Source: Candidatus Sulfopaludibacter sp. SbA3 (GTDB lineage Bacteria; Acidobacteriota; Terriglobia; Bryobacterales; Bryobacteraceae). Taken from it: a DNA stretch of 64,000 bases. A program made the translations under genes and the position numbers. Of the stretch, positions 6,827-16,360 are shown piece after piece. Where the stretch lies: assembly GCA_945890485.1 (NCBI GenBank), contig CAMDCN010000012.1, positions 124,001 to 188,000 on the forward strand, given 5' to 3'. The notes beneath the pieces are model-generated. The model had not been told where the DNA came from, did no database searches, and worked only from the letters and a program-made list of their open reading frames with translations. Each line of letters starts with the position of its first letter. Within the stretch, counting starts at the first letter, position 1.

Positions 6827-9661
6827 CTAAAACTTAAACTTAACACCCAGTTGAATCAGCCGCTGATCGAGAGCACCGGTCCAGTTCAACGGCGCCCGCG
6901 TCGTGATATTCCCAGCCACGTCCACCTGCGCCGTGCTGTTCATCGCCGTCACGTTTGTCCGGTTAAACAGGTTCGTCGACTCCAGGAAGAACTCACCCGC
7001 AAACCGCTCCCGAATCGGAATCGCCCGCGTGTACCGCATGTTCACTTCAAACGTCGCCGGCGCCACAATCGTGTTCCGTCCCACGTACAACGGCCGCTGA
7101 TACGCCGCCGCCGTCGAGGCGTCTCCGTTCAGCACCCGGTTTGAACCCATATTGAAGTTCTCCCCCGTCTGCGCGTTCACCGCGAAGCTGAACTTGTTGT
7201 GGTTCACGAAGTAATTCCAGCCATTGCTCGAACTGTTCACCCGCGGATCCCAAACCGCGTTCCCGTTGAAAACGTGCCGCCGGTCCGTCAACGAGTTCCC
7301 ACGGTCCCGCCGGCGGTTGCTCCAATCGCTCAGCAGAAAGGCGCCGCTGTCGATATTGTTCTGCTCCGGCGCATCGTCAATCGCGTGCGACCACGTGTAG
7401 CTCCCGAACAGCTCAAAGCTCTTCGCGTAGCGCTTCGTCACCGTCAGGTTGAAACCGTTGTAGTTCGATTGCCCAACACTCTCCGCGCTGATAATGTTCC
7501 CGAACCCGGCAATCGGCCGTGTCCCCGCAAAAATCGGTCGCCCGTCCGCCAACGAATTCGGCCCCGGCGCCAGATTGATGTTCCGGAAGATCGGCAACCG
7601 GTTCCCTTTGGTAAACAGATAGGACATCGTCACGCCCAGGTCCGGCGTAATCTCCCGGCTGATCGTCACATTCGCATTCGCCGAATACAAATTCGCGAAG
7701 TCTGGCGACACGGTTGTAATGTCCTGTAACGACGGGGTAAACCCGCTCGGAATCCCCGAGAACACGTTCGGAAACGCCGGCGCAAACGCCGCCGTCGGCG
7801 CCACGCTCAAGCTGAAGAATTGCGGCGACCCGTTGTTGAGAATCGCCCGCCGGTATGTGTCCGTCTGAAACGGGTCAAAGAAGATGCCCACGCTCGACCG
7901 GAGCACCCATTTGCCGAGCCCCACCGCTACCGCCAACCGCGGGGCAAAGTTGTTCTTGTCCGTCCGGAACGACCGCGACGAAACAAACGGCGAAGTCTCC
8001 CGAGCCGACGGCGGCCGGTACACGTCGTACCGCACCCCGTAGCTGATCGTCACGTTTGCCCGCGGCTTCCACGCGTCCTGCGCATACAAACTCGTAAACA
8101 GCGAGTTGTACTGAATCGACGGCTCTCCCACCGTCTGCGCGAAGCTCGTGTACCCTCGCAGATTCGTCCCATTCTTCGCCGCGAGGTAGGCTGCAATCGA
8201 AGGGAACGTGTACGTAGCCGCCGTCGCCGACACCTGTGTGTCCCGAATCGACCGGATCGCCCCGCCAAACTTCAGCGCATGCTTGTCCAGATTGTAGGAA
8301 AAATTCTCTGTCACCTCGGGCGTCATCTCTTCATAATTGAAGCCCACGGCCGTCGAGTTCCCGAACAGGGCAATCCCCGGAATCGTTATTGCCGGCCCGG
8401 TACCCGTCGCTTCGAACCGCTGCTGTTGCTGGGTCCGGTAAGGAATCTGCACCCGCAGCTCATTCACTGCCTTCGGCGACACCACCGAAATCAGCTGCAC
8501 CGCCCCCGCATGGCTGCGGTCGACGAAGTTGTACGTCCGTTCAAGTACGCTCAATCCGCCGGCGCCATTGAACGGCGAATCGTTCCGATGCCCGTTGTAC
8601 CGCAGTGAGAGCCTGTTGGAATCATTGATCTGCCAGTCCAGCTTCGTCATGAAAAACGTCACGTTTTGCCGGAAGGGAATCGCATCAGCATAGGTTGACG
8701 GCAGTCCCAACAACGCCAAATTCGCCGGAGTCACCGATACCGTGCTCGGCAGATCCCGCTTCACCTTTTCGTAGGCTCCGAAATAAAAGACCTTGTCTTT
8801 CTTAATCGCCCCACCCGCGCTGCCATTGTATGAGTTCACGTTCACCTCTGGCGTCCGCGCCGTAGAGCTCAACAGGGCCGGGCGCGCGCTATAAGGGGTC
8901 CGCCGCCAAATGAACGCGCCCTCCCCGTGCAGATCATTCGCCCCGCTCCGCGTAATCGTGTTGAACACCGTCCCCACCGTGTTCCCGAACTCCGGCGCAA
9001 AGCCGTTCGATACCTGCTGCACCTCTTGCACCCACGTATTCGAAACCGGCATCAGCCGGATGCCCGCGCGGTCGCTCTGCACATTATTCGCGCCGTCCAA
9101 CTGGTAGTTGATGCGGCCATTAAACCCGTTCGCATTCAACTTCCGCGGTACCCCAAATTCGGTATTGCCGCGCCCGGAAACGTTCGGCTGCTGCAGGATG
9201 AAATTGAACGGATTCCGCGACACCAGCGGCAGATTCGTGATCGCGTTGTAACTCAGCGACGAACCCTGCTCCGTACGGCTCGGGTCAATCACGGAGTTTG
9301 ACGCCGTAATCACCACCTCCGTCGCCACGCCCTTCAGTTGCAGCGCGAAGTCGATCGTCGCTGTCGCACCCGCGTTCAACACAATATTGGTCTGCCGGGT
9401 CGGTGCAAAGCCCGCCGCATCCACCAGGACTTCGTAGCTACCCAGCGGCAGGACATTGAACCGGTAAATGCCACTCGATGAACTCTCCACCGACGCCGTG
9501 AAACCTGTCGCCGTGTTCGTCACTTTTACCTTCGCGCTGGCGACCGCGGCCCCCGCTGGATCCGTGATCACACCAAGAATTTGACCATTGATAGCCGAGG
9601 CCTGTCCGAACACAGAGGGCGCACCGGCAAGGAAGAGGAGGGCAGAAAGAGCAAAGCGCAT
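6827..9661 (-). CDS. TonB-dependent receptor, Oar-like, with carboxypeptidase-regulatory domain
   Basis: A 944-residue outer-membrane protein. Residues 1-19 are a signal peptide ending in FGQ. A carboxypeptidase-regulatory-like beta-sandwich follows (about 22-105, with ITDPAGAAVASAKV), then a plug region and a long beta-barrel rich in alternating aromatic residues. The last residues LGVKFKF end in phenylalanine as expected for barrel insertion. These receptors are greatly expanded in Acidobacteria and probably import polymers or their fragments; the ligand is unknown. The ATG at 9661 has GGAG about 7 bases upstream. It follows the M2 peptidase gene on the same strand after 40 bases. Confidence 0.9.
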   Translation of the reverse strand: MRFALSALLFLAGAPSVFGQASAINGQILGVITDPAGAAVASAKVKVTNTATGFTASVESSSSGIYRFNVLPLGSYEVLVDAAGFAPTRQTNIVLNAGATATIDFALQLKGVATEVVITASNSVIDPSRTEQGSSLSYNAITNLPLVSRNPFNFILQQPNVSGRGNTEFGVPRKLNANGFNGRINYQLDGANNVQSDRAGIRLMPVSNTWVQEVQQVSNGFAPEFGNTVGTVFNTITRSGANDLHGEGAFIWRRTPYSARPALLSSTARTPEVNVNSYNGSAGGAIKKDKVFYFGAYEKVKRDLPSTVSVTPANLALLGLPSTYADAIPFRQNVTFFMTKLDWQINDSNRLSLRYNGHRNDSPFNGAGGLSVLERTYNFVDRSHAGAVQLISVVSPKAVNELRVQIPYRTQQQQRFEATGTGPAITIPGIALFGNSTAVGFNYEEMTPEVTENFSYNLDKHALKFGGAIRSIRDTQVSATAATYTFPSIAAYLAAKNGTNLRGYTSFAQTVGEPSIQYNSLFTSLYAQDAWKPRANVTISYGVRYDVYRPPSARETSPFVSSRSFRTDKNNFAPRLAVAVGLGKWVLRSSVGIFFDPFQTDTYRRAILNNGSPQFFSLSVAPTAAFAPAFPNVFSGIPSGFTPSLQDITTVSPDFANLYSANANVTISREITPDLGVTMSYLFTKGNRLPIFRNINLAPGPNSLADGRPIFAGTRPIAGFGNIISAESVGQSNYNGFNLTVTKRYAKSFELFGSYTWSHAIDDAPEQNNIDSGAFLLSDWSNRRRDRGNSLTDRRHVFNGNAVWDPRVNSSSNGWNYFVNHNKFSFAVNAQTGENFNMGSNRVLNGDASTAAAYQRPLYVGRNTIVAPATFEVNMRYTRAIPIRERFAGEFFLESTNLFNRTNVTAMNSTAQVDVAGNITTRAPLNWTGALDQRLIQLGVKFKF

Positions 9662-9701
9662 GGAGGACTCCAGTATCGATAGTCTCCTATGCTATCGCGC
9701 C

Positions 9702-11477
9702 TCACCAACCCGTCGGCCTGCCCTGGTTCTGCTCGTCGAGCCACTTCTTCAAAGGCGCGAAATAATCCACCACCGCCGTCGCGTCCATCTCCCGCTTCCC
9801 GCTGATCGCCTGCAGCGCATCCGGCCACGGCTTGCTCGTCCCCATCTCGAGCATCGCGTTCAGCTTCGCCCCGGCCTCCTTCGAGTTGTAGATCGAGCAG
9901 CGGTGCAACGGGCTCTTGCACCCCGCTGTCTTGGCCAACTCCCTATGAAACTGGAACTGCAGAATGTGCGCCAGAAAGTACCGCGTATAGGGCACATTGG
10001 CCGCCACGTGATACTTCCCGAACGGGTCGAAGAACTCTTCCCCCCGCGGTCCGCCATCAATGCCCTGATACTTCCGGCGCAGCTCCCACCACTTTTGGTT
10101 GTACTGCGCCGGCGTGATCTGGCCCGAAAACACCTGCCACCGCCACTGGTCAATCATCAGGCCAAACGGCAGGAACGCGATCTTCGCCAGCGCCTGCTTC
10201 ATCAGCAGCCCGATGTCCCCCGACGCGTCCGTCGCTTTGTCCAGCAGCCCAATCTGCACCAGATACTCCGGCGTGATGGACAGCGCAATCGTATCGCCCA
10301 CGGCCTCGTGGAACCCGTCATTGGCCGAGTCCCGGAACAGGTACGGCTTGCTCTTGTATGCCCGCTGATAGTAGTTGTGCCCGAGTTCATGGTGGATCAC
10401 CCCGAACTCCTCCTCAGAGATCTGAATGCACATCTTGATCCGCAGGTCCTCGTCGTTGTCCACGTCCCACGCGCTCGCATGGCACACCACCTCCCGGTCT
10501 CCCGGCTTCACAAACAGGCTGCGCTGCCAGAACGTCTTCGGCAGCGGAGCGAACCCCAGCGAGCTGAAGAACCGTTCTCCGTACCGCACCATCTCCAACT
10601 CATCGATCTTCCGGTCCTTCAAAATCTTCGTCAGGTCATAAGCCTTCGTCGCGTTCGCCGGCGCCAGAATGTCGTAGATGTTCTCCCAGCTCTGCCCCCA
10701 CATGTTCCCCAGCAAATGCGCCGGAATCGGCCCTCGCGCCGGAACGACGTCCGCCCCGTACTTCTCCCGCAACTTGTTCCGCACATAGGCATGCAGCGAA
10801 ACATAGAGCGGCTTCACCTGCTCCCACAGCCGGTCGACTTCTTTGGCGAACTCATCCGGCGGCATATCGTACTTCGACCGCCACATCGCCCCTGAATCCG
10901 GAAAGCCCAGCTCCCGCGCGCCTTTATTGGCCAGTTCGACGAAGCGCGTATAGTCCTTCCGCATCGGCTGCCCCACGCGGTGCCAGCCCTGCCACACGTC
11001 GGCCAGCTCCTTCGGATCCCGGCTCGTCGCCATGATGTTCGAAATCTGGACCAAATCCAGGCACTTGCCCTTATCCGCCGCCGCATCCCGGCAGTATTTG
11101 CCCGATCCGTAGGTCGATTCCATCCGCGCCACGAGCTTCGTGAGCTCCGAGCTCTCGGCGTCGTTCGAGGGAGTCACCATCGTGAGATTCAGCTTCAGCA
11201 GCCGCATCTTCCGCGCGGCCTCCGCCGGAAGCGTTAGCTTGTCGTAGCGGTTCGCCTCGCGCGAAAGAGCAATTACTCGCTTAATGTACTGCTCATTCGC
11301 GAGCGCCGCCTGCGTCTCGGAATCTTCGTTGATATAGGTCGACTGCAACCAGCCGGCCCGGTTGGCGTAGTTCGATGCCGTGAGCAGGTCCTTCTCTGCC
11401 GGCTCCAGGAAGGCGAGCGCCTCGGGCACCGTTTGCGCGGCCAGCGGCAGCGCCATCAGAAATAGCAGATTCTTCAT
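9702..11477 (-). CDS. M2-family zinc peptidase (peptidyl-dipeptidase A / ACE-like)
   Basis: A 591-residue protein with a short signal peptide (MKNLLFLMALPLAAQ). The zinc motif HHELGHNYY at about residue 357 and the downstream NDGFHEAVGD, holding the third ligand Glu, match the M2 (angiotensin-converting-enzyme-like) family, which removes dipeptides from peptide C termini. Length fits single-domain bacterial ACE homologues. Its ATG overlaps the stop of the TPR gene (ATGA), so the two are translationally coupled. Neighbouring TonB-dependent receptors suggest, but do not show, a role in peptide use in the periplasm. Confidence 0.9.
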   Translation of the reverse strand: MKNLLFLMALPLAAQTVPEALAFLEPAEKDLLTASNYANRAGWLQSTYINEDSETQAALANEQYIKRVIALSREANRYDKLTLPAEAARKMRLLKLNLTMVTPSNDAESSELTKLVARMESTYGSGKYCRDAAADKGKCLDLVQISNIMATSRDPKELADVWQGWHRVGQPMRKDYTRFVELANKGARELGFPDSGAMWRSKYDMPPDEFAKEVDRLWEQVKPLYVSLHAYVRNKLREKYGADVVPARGPIPAHLLGNMWGQSWENIYDILAPANATKAYDLTKILKDRKIDELEMVRYGERFFSSLGFAPLPKTFWQRSLFVKPGDREVVCHASAWDVDNDEDLRIKMCIQISEEEFGVIHHELGHNYYQRAYKSKPYLFRDSANDGFHEAVGDTIALSITPEYLVQIGLLDKATDASGDIGLLMKQALAKIAFLPFGLMIDQWRWQVFSGQITPAQYNQKWWELRRKYQGIDGGPRGEEFFDPFGKYHVAANVPYTRYFLAHILQFQFHRELAKTAGCKSPLHRCSIYNSKEAGAKLNAMLEMGTSKPWPDALQAISGKREMDATAVVDYFAPLKKWLDEQNQGRPTGW

Positions 11478-12718
11478 TGCCGTAACTCCTGAGAACGTTT
11501 GGCCGCGGCATCCGCCTTGGCCTTCTGACCCGTGGCGGCGTACGCCCGGCTCAACTGAAAATGGGTCGCCCCGTCTTCGTCATAGGGCAATGCGGCCTCC
11601 AGATGCGGAATGGCCTCTGCCATCTTGCCGCTCGCTGCCAACGCCCGCCCCAGCGAGGACCGCACCGGTGGGAACTTCGGATTCAGCGTGAAAGCCCGCC
11701 GCAGCGAAGGCGCCGCAGCCTCCGCGTCGCCCTTGGCGAGCAGACAGTCTCCCAGCAGAAAATGGAGCTCCGCGTTCCCCGGCTCCCCCTTCACCAGCTT
11801 TCGCAACAGGGCCTCGGCCTCGTCATACTGCTGCCCCGCGTACAACGCCGCCGCCAGCCCCTGTTCCAGGTCCGGCCGGCCGACGGCCATCTTCAACGCC
11901 GCCCGCCACTCTGCTGTCGCCTCGCGATGTTTGTTTTGATTCGTCAAAATTGAGGCCCGGGTCTGCCGCCACTCGACGGAATCCCCCAGCTCGGCCAGCT
12001 TGGCGAACGCTCCGCGGGCCTTGTTGTCGTAATCCCGGATGGTACAGTACGCCGACGGGCATCCCGGCGCTTTCGGAGACAGCGCCCGCGCTTTGCTATA
12101 GAGCAGCTCCGCCGCCGTCTTGCGCCCCTGCTTCTCCCGCGTCTCGGCCAGCAGGTACAGCATTCCGGCCGACTCCGGAGCCGTCCGTCGCAATTGCTCG
12201 AACGCGTCCCCCGCTAAACCTTCGTACAGCCGGCCCAAGCCAAACCAAACCGCCGGATCCTTCGGCGTCTGTGCCGCGAGCGCCTCCAAGTGCGGCCGTG
12301 CTGCAGAATTACGATTCAAAGCCAATAGAGCATCCGCCAAGATTCGCCGCGCCTCTACATCCTGCGGCGCCATCTGCACCGCCCGTTCGAGCGGCCCCGC
12401 CGCCTTCGCCGGCTGGCCCAGCCGCATATAGGACGTACCCAGCAGAATGAAGGCAGGAAACGCCTGGGGCAACTGCTTCGTTACCGGCTCGAGCACCGCC
12501 ACCGCCTCCGGATCCCGCCCGGCCATGTGCAGTGCAATCCCCAGATTCAACTGCAATCCCGGATTCCCCGGGACCTGCTTGGTCAGCGCCTGATAAACCG
12601 GCACCGCCTCGGCAAATCGCCCGGCCCCCATCAGTTGTTTGCCCTGCTGGCTCAGACGCAACTGCTCCGGCGTCTGCGCACACAGCGAAACCGTCAGAAG
12701 GACCAAGGCAATCCGCAT
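11474..12718 (-). CDS. Secreted TPR-repeat protein
   Basis: A 414-residue protein with a signal peptide (MRIALVLLTVSLCAQ) and tandem tetratricopeptide repeats over most of its length, seen as recurring A-x-x-Y/L and P-x-x-P spaced helices such as PGNPGLQLNLGIALHMAGR and PKDPAVWFGLGRLYEG. TPR arrays bind partner proteins; no catalytic motif is visible. It overlaps the start of the M2 peptidase gene by four bases, so it may be a scaffold or quality-control partner for that enzyme (inference). A terminator hairpin from the upstream receptor gene lies just before its start. Confidence 0.85.
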   Translation of the reverse strand: MRIALVLLTVSLCAQTPEQLRLSQQGKQLMGAGRFAEAVPVYQALTKQVPGNPGLQLNLGIALHMAGRDPEAVAVLEPVTKQLPQAFPAFILLGTSYMRLGQPAKAAGPLERAVQMAPQDVEARRILADALLALNRNSAARPHLEALAAQTPKDPAVWFGLGRLYEGLAGDAFEQLRRTAPESAGMLYLLAETREKQGRKTAAELLYSKARALSPKAPGCPSAYCTIRDYDNKARGAFAKLAELGDSVEWRQTRASILTNQNKHREATAEWRAALKMAVGRPDLEQGLAAALYAGQQYDEAEALLRKLVKGEPGNAELHFLLGDCLLAKGDAEAAAPSLRRAFTLNPKFPPVRSSLGRALAASGKMAEAIPHLEAALPYDEDGATHFQLSRAYAATGQKAKADAAAKRSQELRQ

Positions 12719-12735
12719 TTCTCGTTCTATTCTCC

Positions 12736-12775
12736 CAAAAAGAAAACGGGCGCTGACCTGTAGATCAGCGCCCGT
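12736..12775 (-). terminator. Intrinsic terminator of the 12.8-16.1 kb receptor gene
   Basis: An 11-base perfect inverted repeat (ACGGGCGCTGA, 12746-12756, paired with 12765-12775) with an 8-base loop is followed on the minus strand by TTTTCTTTTT. It lies 20 bases past the receptor stop codon and just before the TPR gene, so it separates the two transcription units. Confidence 0.85.
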
Positions 12776-12795
12776 TGGTTATTGCTTCTTTTCGG

Positions 12796-15700
12796 TTAGA
12801 ACCCGAAGCGGAGGCCGAACCGCATTTGCCGTTCGCCGCTCGCCGAGGTGATCACACCGAAGTTTCCACCGCTCCTGTTCGCACCCGGACCACCGAAGCG
12901 GGGGGTGTTCGAGAAGTTGTAAGCTTCCGCACGGAAGGCAAGATCCATCCGTTCGGTGAACTTAAAGGTCCGCATAAGCGTCAGGTCCGCACCCGCCACA
13001 CCCGGGTTCCGGAAGCGATTCCGGCCGGTCGTGCCGAAGCGAACACCCGTCGGCACCGCAAAGGCGGCCGGGTCAAAGTAGAACTGACCGGGACCCTTGT
13101 TGCCGATGTAGTTCATCGGACCGATTTGGTCGGCCGTCTGTGTATTGCCCGGAGCGTTCAACTGACCACCGTCAGCGGTGATCGTAAACGGGGTACCGGA
13201 GTAGGCGGAGTAAACTCCGTTCAGGCTCCAGCCACCGAGGATCGCGGCGCCAACGCCTTCCTGAACGAACTGGCGGCCCTTGCCGAACGGCAGGTCGTAT
13301 ACCCAGCCCATCTGGAAAACGTGGGTGCGGTCATAACCGGCCGGAGCGCGGTTGCGGTCGAACACGGAAAGGTGGTTCCAGCCAACGCCGGCCCAACCGT
13401 CGTCGTCGGTCATGTTGATGGCCTTCGAGTAGGTGTAGGCGCCCTTCAGCAACAGGCCCTTTGAAAAGCTCCGGTTGATGGAGGTCTGCAGCGAGTGGTA
13501 GTTCGAGCTGAGGTAGCCGTTCCAGTAGTTCAACGCAATACGGCGACCGAACTGAGCGGCATACGGACGGCCAGCAGCGCCAGCGCCGGGGGCGGCAGCG
13601 TTGATGTCGAGGTCAGCCAACTGGTTGGTGGTCTGCGTGCCGACATAGCCGACGTCCAGAATCACGCTGCCCGGCAGCTTCCGCTGAATGGTGGCGTTCC
13701 AGCTCTGGATGTAGCCACGGTCGATCCGGTTGCCCGGGGTCCGCATGTCAACGGTCGGAGGCAGCGAGATGATACCGCTGCTCGTGTCTGGGATCGCGAT
13801 CGGAGGAATGCCCTGCGCCAAGGTCCGGAACGGATCGAAGTCGCTGGTGCCCACGAAGTTGCCCGTCACGGTCAACGGGTAGAAGCCGCGCAACGGCCGC
13901 GAGAAGGGCAGCGGGTCAATCGTCATGCCGTAGCCGACACGGAACACCGTCGAATCATTGATCCGATAGGCGATACCGAGGCGGGGAGCCACGAAGATCG
14001 GCTGCACATCAATACCGGGGTTGGTCGGGATGTTGCCGAAGCCGCCGAGGCGGATGAGCATGGTCGAAGGATCGAGCTTCTCGAGGCCGGAATCCGCACG
14101 CGACATCAGCGGGTAGCGCTCCATGCGGACACCGATGTTGACCGTCAGGTTACGGGTCACCTGCCAGCGGTCGCGGGCGTAAAAACCGAGCTGCGGTTCA
14201 CGGCCCGTCATCAGGAAGGCCTGGACGCTCTTATTCATCGAGGTCGGCTGGCCGAGCAGGAAGTCGGCAAACGAATTCAGATTGTTCGCCTGGGTCACAC
14301 CGCGGTTGACCGTAATGTTGCCGCTGAAGCTGAACGCGCCGCGCGGGTTGGCCACTTCAGGCTGCCAGTGGTTCAACTGGTGCTTCACATAGTCAAACCC
14401 GAACCGGAATTCGTGCTTGCCCTTCATCCAGGTCAGGTTGTTCGTCCACGTATAGCTGCGGTCGTTCCGCCACATCGGCATCCAGGTCGAACCCATGCCA
14501 TAAGCGCTGAACGTATTGAACGAAAAAGCCGGCAAACCGCTGTAGCGGATGTCCGTGCCATTGGTGCCGGGAATGCCGAACGTTTCACTGCCGTAGTTCT
14601 TACCGTAGTCGAAACCGATCACGCTTTGGTCCTGCTCGGTGATGCCCCAGTTGGCGTCAAAGAGCAAGGTGGGCGAAATCGTGTAGTTCGTGCCAACGGT
14701 GCCAAGGTACTGCTTGGTGTCACCGACGCCAGGATCGCCACCCACGCCCACGCCGCCCAGGTTCGGGCCGAAGGCGAAGACGCCACCAACATTGGCACGC
14801 AGCAGAGAGAACTTAGCGAAAACACTATGCCTTTCGTTCCGGTTCCAGTTCATCTTGGCATCGTAGTTGCCGCGGTCGAACTTGCCGGTCGCGTTCACAA
14901 AGTGATTCGCCGTCAAGTTGGCCGTCGGGAAGTTCGGATCTGGAATCAACGGTAGGATGCGCGCGGTTTGCGCACTGATCCGGTTGGCCGGAATGCGGTT
15001 GCCAGGGAACTGGGTACGGCCGAAGCCGTCGGAGCCACCGGTCGCCGGGTCAAAGATCGGCGTCGCGAATCCACTGAAGTCACCGGCTTTCACCGCCGCG
15101 TTGGGCAGCGAAAACTGGCTAGTCGCGCCGGTACCCTGACGGGTGCCTTCGTAGTGGCCAAACCAGAACAACTTGTTTTTAATGATCGCGCCACCGGCTT
15201 TTGCGCCAAAGATGTTCAGCGTGTAGCGCGGCTTCACGAAGTTCGAGGCCCGGAAGTACGGCTGGCTCCGCAGCTTCTGGTTCTCGTGGTATTCCCACAG
15301 AGCGCCATGGAGCTGATTGGTGCCGCTGGCGGAGATCACCGTGATCGCCGCGCCGCCGGCCATGCCCTGCTCGGCGTCAAACGAGCTGGTCGAAATATTC
15401 ACCTGCTCAACCGTTTCGCTGGGTGCCACGTAAGCAACGTGGTGGGGCAGCCAAATGTTCACGTTCACGGCGCCGTCAAGACGGGTGCCGTTATTATTCC
15501 GGGCGGTGCCGTTCACGTTGGTCGTAAGCGCGCGGCCCGGGGTGTCGGTGGAAGAGTTCTGGAAACCGGCCGGAGTCGTGCCCGGAACCAGGTTCAGCAA
15601 CTGCTGGTAGTTCCGATACTGGTTCAACGCCAGGTTCTGAACCGCCTTCTGCGAGATTTCAGAACTGGTGTCCGCTTTCTCGGTCTGCAACGTCGCGGCG

Positions 15701-16083
15701 CTCGCCTCAACGGTGATCGCGTCCGAAACCGCGCCGACATCGAGCTTGGCATCCGCGCGGGTAACTTCATTGACGCCCACCTGGATGTTCTGGATCGTGA
15801 CGGTCTTGAAGCCCGGCGCGGTCACTTTAACAGTGTAGGTGCCACCAGGAATGCTGGCGGCGGAGTAGCGGCCCGTTCCGTCGGCGGTGACGTCGCGGGT
15901 CAGACCCGTCTGCGTGTTGGTTAGCGTAATTTTCGCGTTTGGAACGGTGGCGCCGGATTGATCTTCCACGGTGCCAGTCAACGATCCATAAAGAACCTGC
16001 GCGGATACCGGAAGAGCCGAAACCGCAGTCAGGAGAATTGTCAGCAGCGCAAGCCGTTGACAAAAAATCTTAAAGCTTATCAA
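12796..16083 (-). CDS. TonB-dependent receptor, Oar-like, with carboxypeptidase-regulatory domain
   Basis: A 1095-residue outer-membrane protein with a signal peptide ending near residue 28 (SALPVSAQ), a carboxypeptidase-regulatory-like domain (GTVEDQSGATVPNAKI, about 35-115), a plug and a large barrel ending in LRFGLRFGF. It is the larger of the two receptors here, and its codon choice is less C-ending than most neighbours, perhaps reflecting higher expression. The start is TTG at 16083: no ATG is available before the signal peptide, and GGGAGG sits about 9 bases upstream. Ligand unknown. A strong terminator follows the gene. Confidence 0.9.
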   Translation of the reverse strand: MISFKIFCQRLALLTILLTAVSALPVSAQVLYGSLTGTVEDQSGATVPNAKITLTNTQTGLTRDVTADGTGRYSAASIPGGTYTVKVTAPGFKTVTIQNIQVGVNEVTRADAKLDVGAVSDAITVEASAATLQTEKADTSSEISQKAVQNLALNQYRNYQQLLNLVPGTTPAGFQNSSTDTPGRALTTNVNGTARNNNGTRLDGAVNVNIWLPHHVAYVAPSETVEQVNISTSSFDAEQGMAGGAAITVISASGTNQLHGALWEYHENQKLRSQPYFRASNFVKPRYTLNIFGAKAGGAIIKNKLFWFGHYEGTRQGTGATSQFSLPNAAVKAGDFSGFATPIFDPATGGSDGFGRTQFPGNRIPANRISAQTARILPLIPDPNFPTANLTANHFVNATGKFDRGNYDAKMNWNRNERHSVFAKFSLLRANVGGVFAFGPNLGGVGVGGDPGVGDTKQYLGTVGTNYTISPTLLFDANWGITEQDQSVIGFDYGKNYGSETFGIPGTNGTDIRYSGLPAFSFNTFSAYGMGSTWMPMWRNDRSYTWTNNLTWMKGKHEFRFGFDYVKHQLNHWQPEVANPRGAFSFSGNITVNRGVTQANNLNSFADFLLGQPTSMNKSVQAFLMTGREPQLGFYARDRWQVTRNLTVNIGVRMERYPLMSRADSGLEKLDPSTMLIRLGGFGNIPTNPGIDVQPIFVAPRLGIAYRINDSTVFRVGYGMTIDPLPFSRPLRGFYPLTVTGNFVGTSDFDPFRTLAQGIPPIAIPDTSSGIISLPPTVDMRTPGNRIDRGYIQSWNATIQRKLPGSVILDVGYVGTQTTNQLADLDINAAAPGAGAAGRPYAAQFGRRIALNYWNGYLSSNYHSLQTSINRSFSKGLLLKGAYTYSKAINMTDDDGWAGVGWNHLSVFDRNRAPAGYDRTHVFQMGWVYDLPFGKGRQFVQEGVGAAILGGWSLNGVYSAYSGTPFTITADGGQLNAPGNTQTADQIGPMNYIGNKGPGQFYFDPAAFAVPTGVRFGTTGRNRFRNPGVAGADLTLMRTFKFTERMDLAFRAEAYNFSNTPRFGGPGANRSGGNFGVITSASGERQMRFGLRFGF

Positions 16084-16100
16084 AATTTACCTCCCTGAAG
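16084..16100 (-). promoter_or_regulatory. Strong ribosome binding site fixing a TTG start
   Basis: On the minus strand CAGGGAGGTAAATT precedes TTG at 16083. The long GGGAGG match and the signal peptide that starts immediately after make TTG the convincing start of the receptor. Confidence 0.7.
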
Positions 16101-16127
16101 GTAGTGAGGATGAAACCCCATATATCC

Positions 16128-16156
16128 TTATTGCATCTAAGGGAGATCGATGTCAA
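16128..16156 (-). promoter_or_regulatory. Candidate sigma-70-type promoter for the receptor gene
   Basis: TTGACA (16151-16156, minus strand) is a perfect -35 match. CAATAA lies 17 bases on as a weak -10, with ATAAGG and ATATAT close by as alternatives. It would give a leader of roughly 40 bases. Confidence 0.4.
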
Positions 16157-16171
16157 TCCTTTGACAGGCTT

Positions 16172-16342
16172 TCACTTCTTTGCGGGTTGTTCCATTTTGT
16201 AGGCTTCTGGTGGTAACTTTCGCATTACTTTGATGCCCCATGAGGCGAACATGGCGACCAGGAAAGCAAAGAAGACGACAAAGTAAACGACGTAGCGGCC
16301 GGGGACGCGTTTGGGTTCTTCGGCGATGAATATTTCGGCCAT
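16172..16342 (-). CDS. Small single-span membrane protein, 56 residues
   Basis: An ATG at 16342 opens a 57-codon frame ending in TGA at 16172. The product starts MAEIFIAEEPKRVPGR, has one hydrophobic helix at about residues 17-36 (YVVYFVVFFAFLVAMFASWG), and ends in a lysine-rich tail. GGAG lies about 11 bases upstream, and TATAGT just before the start could be a -10. It begins 19 bases after the purH stop on the same strand. The function is not recognised; length and topology recall small subunits of membrane enzymes. Coding is supported by the clear helix and a ribosome site. Confidence 0.6.
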   Translation of the reverse strand: MAEIFIAEEPKRVPGRYVVYFVVFFAFLVAMFASWGIKVMRKLPPEAYKMEQPAKK

Positions 16343-16360
16343 ACGACTATAGACTCCAGG

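Noticed and set aside
12736-12775. A regulatory hairpin controlling the TPR gene
   Set aside because: The T-run lies on the minus strand right after the stem and the receptor gene ends just before it, so a terminator is the simpler reading.
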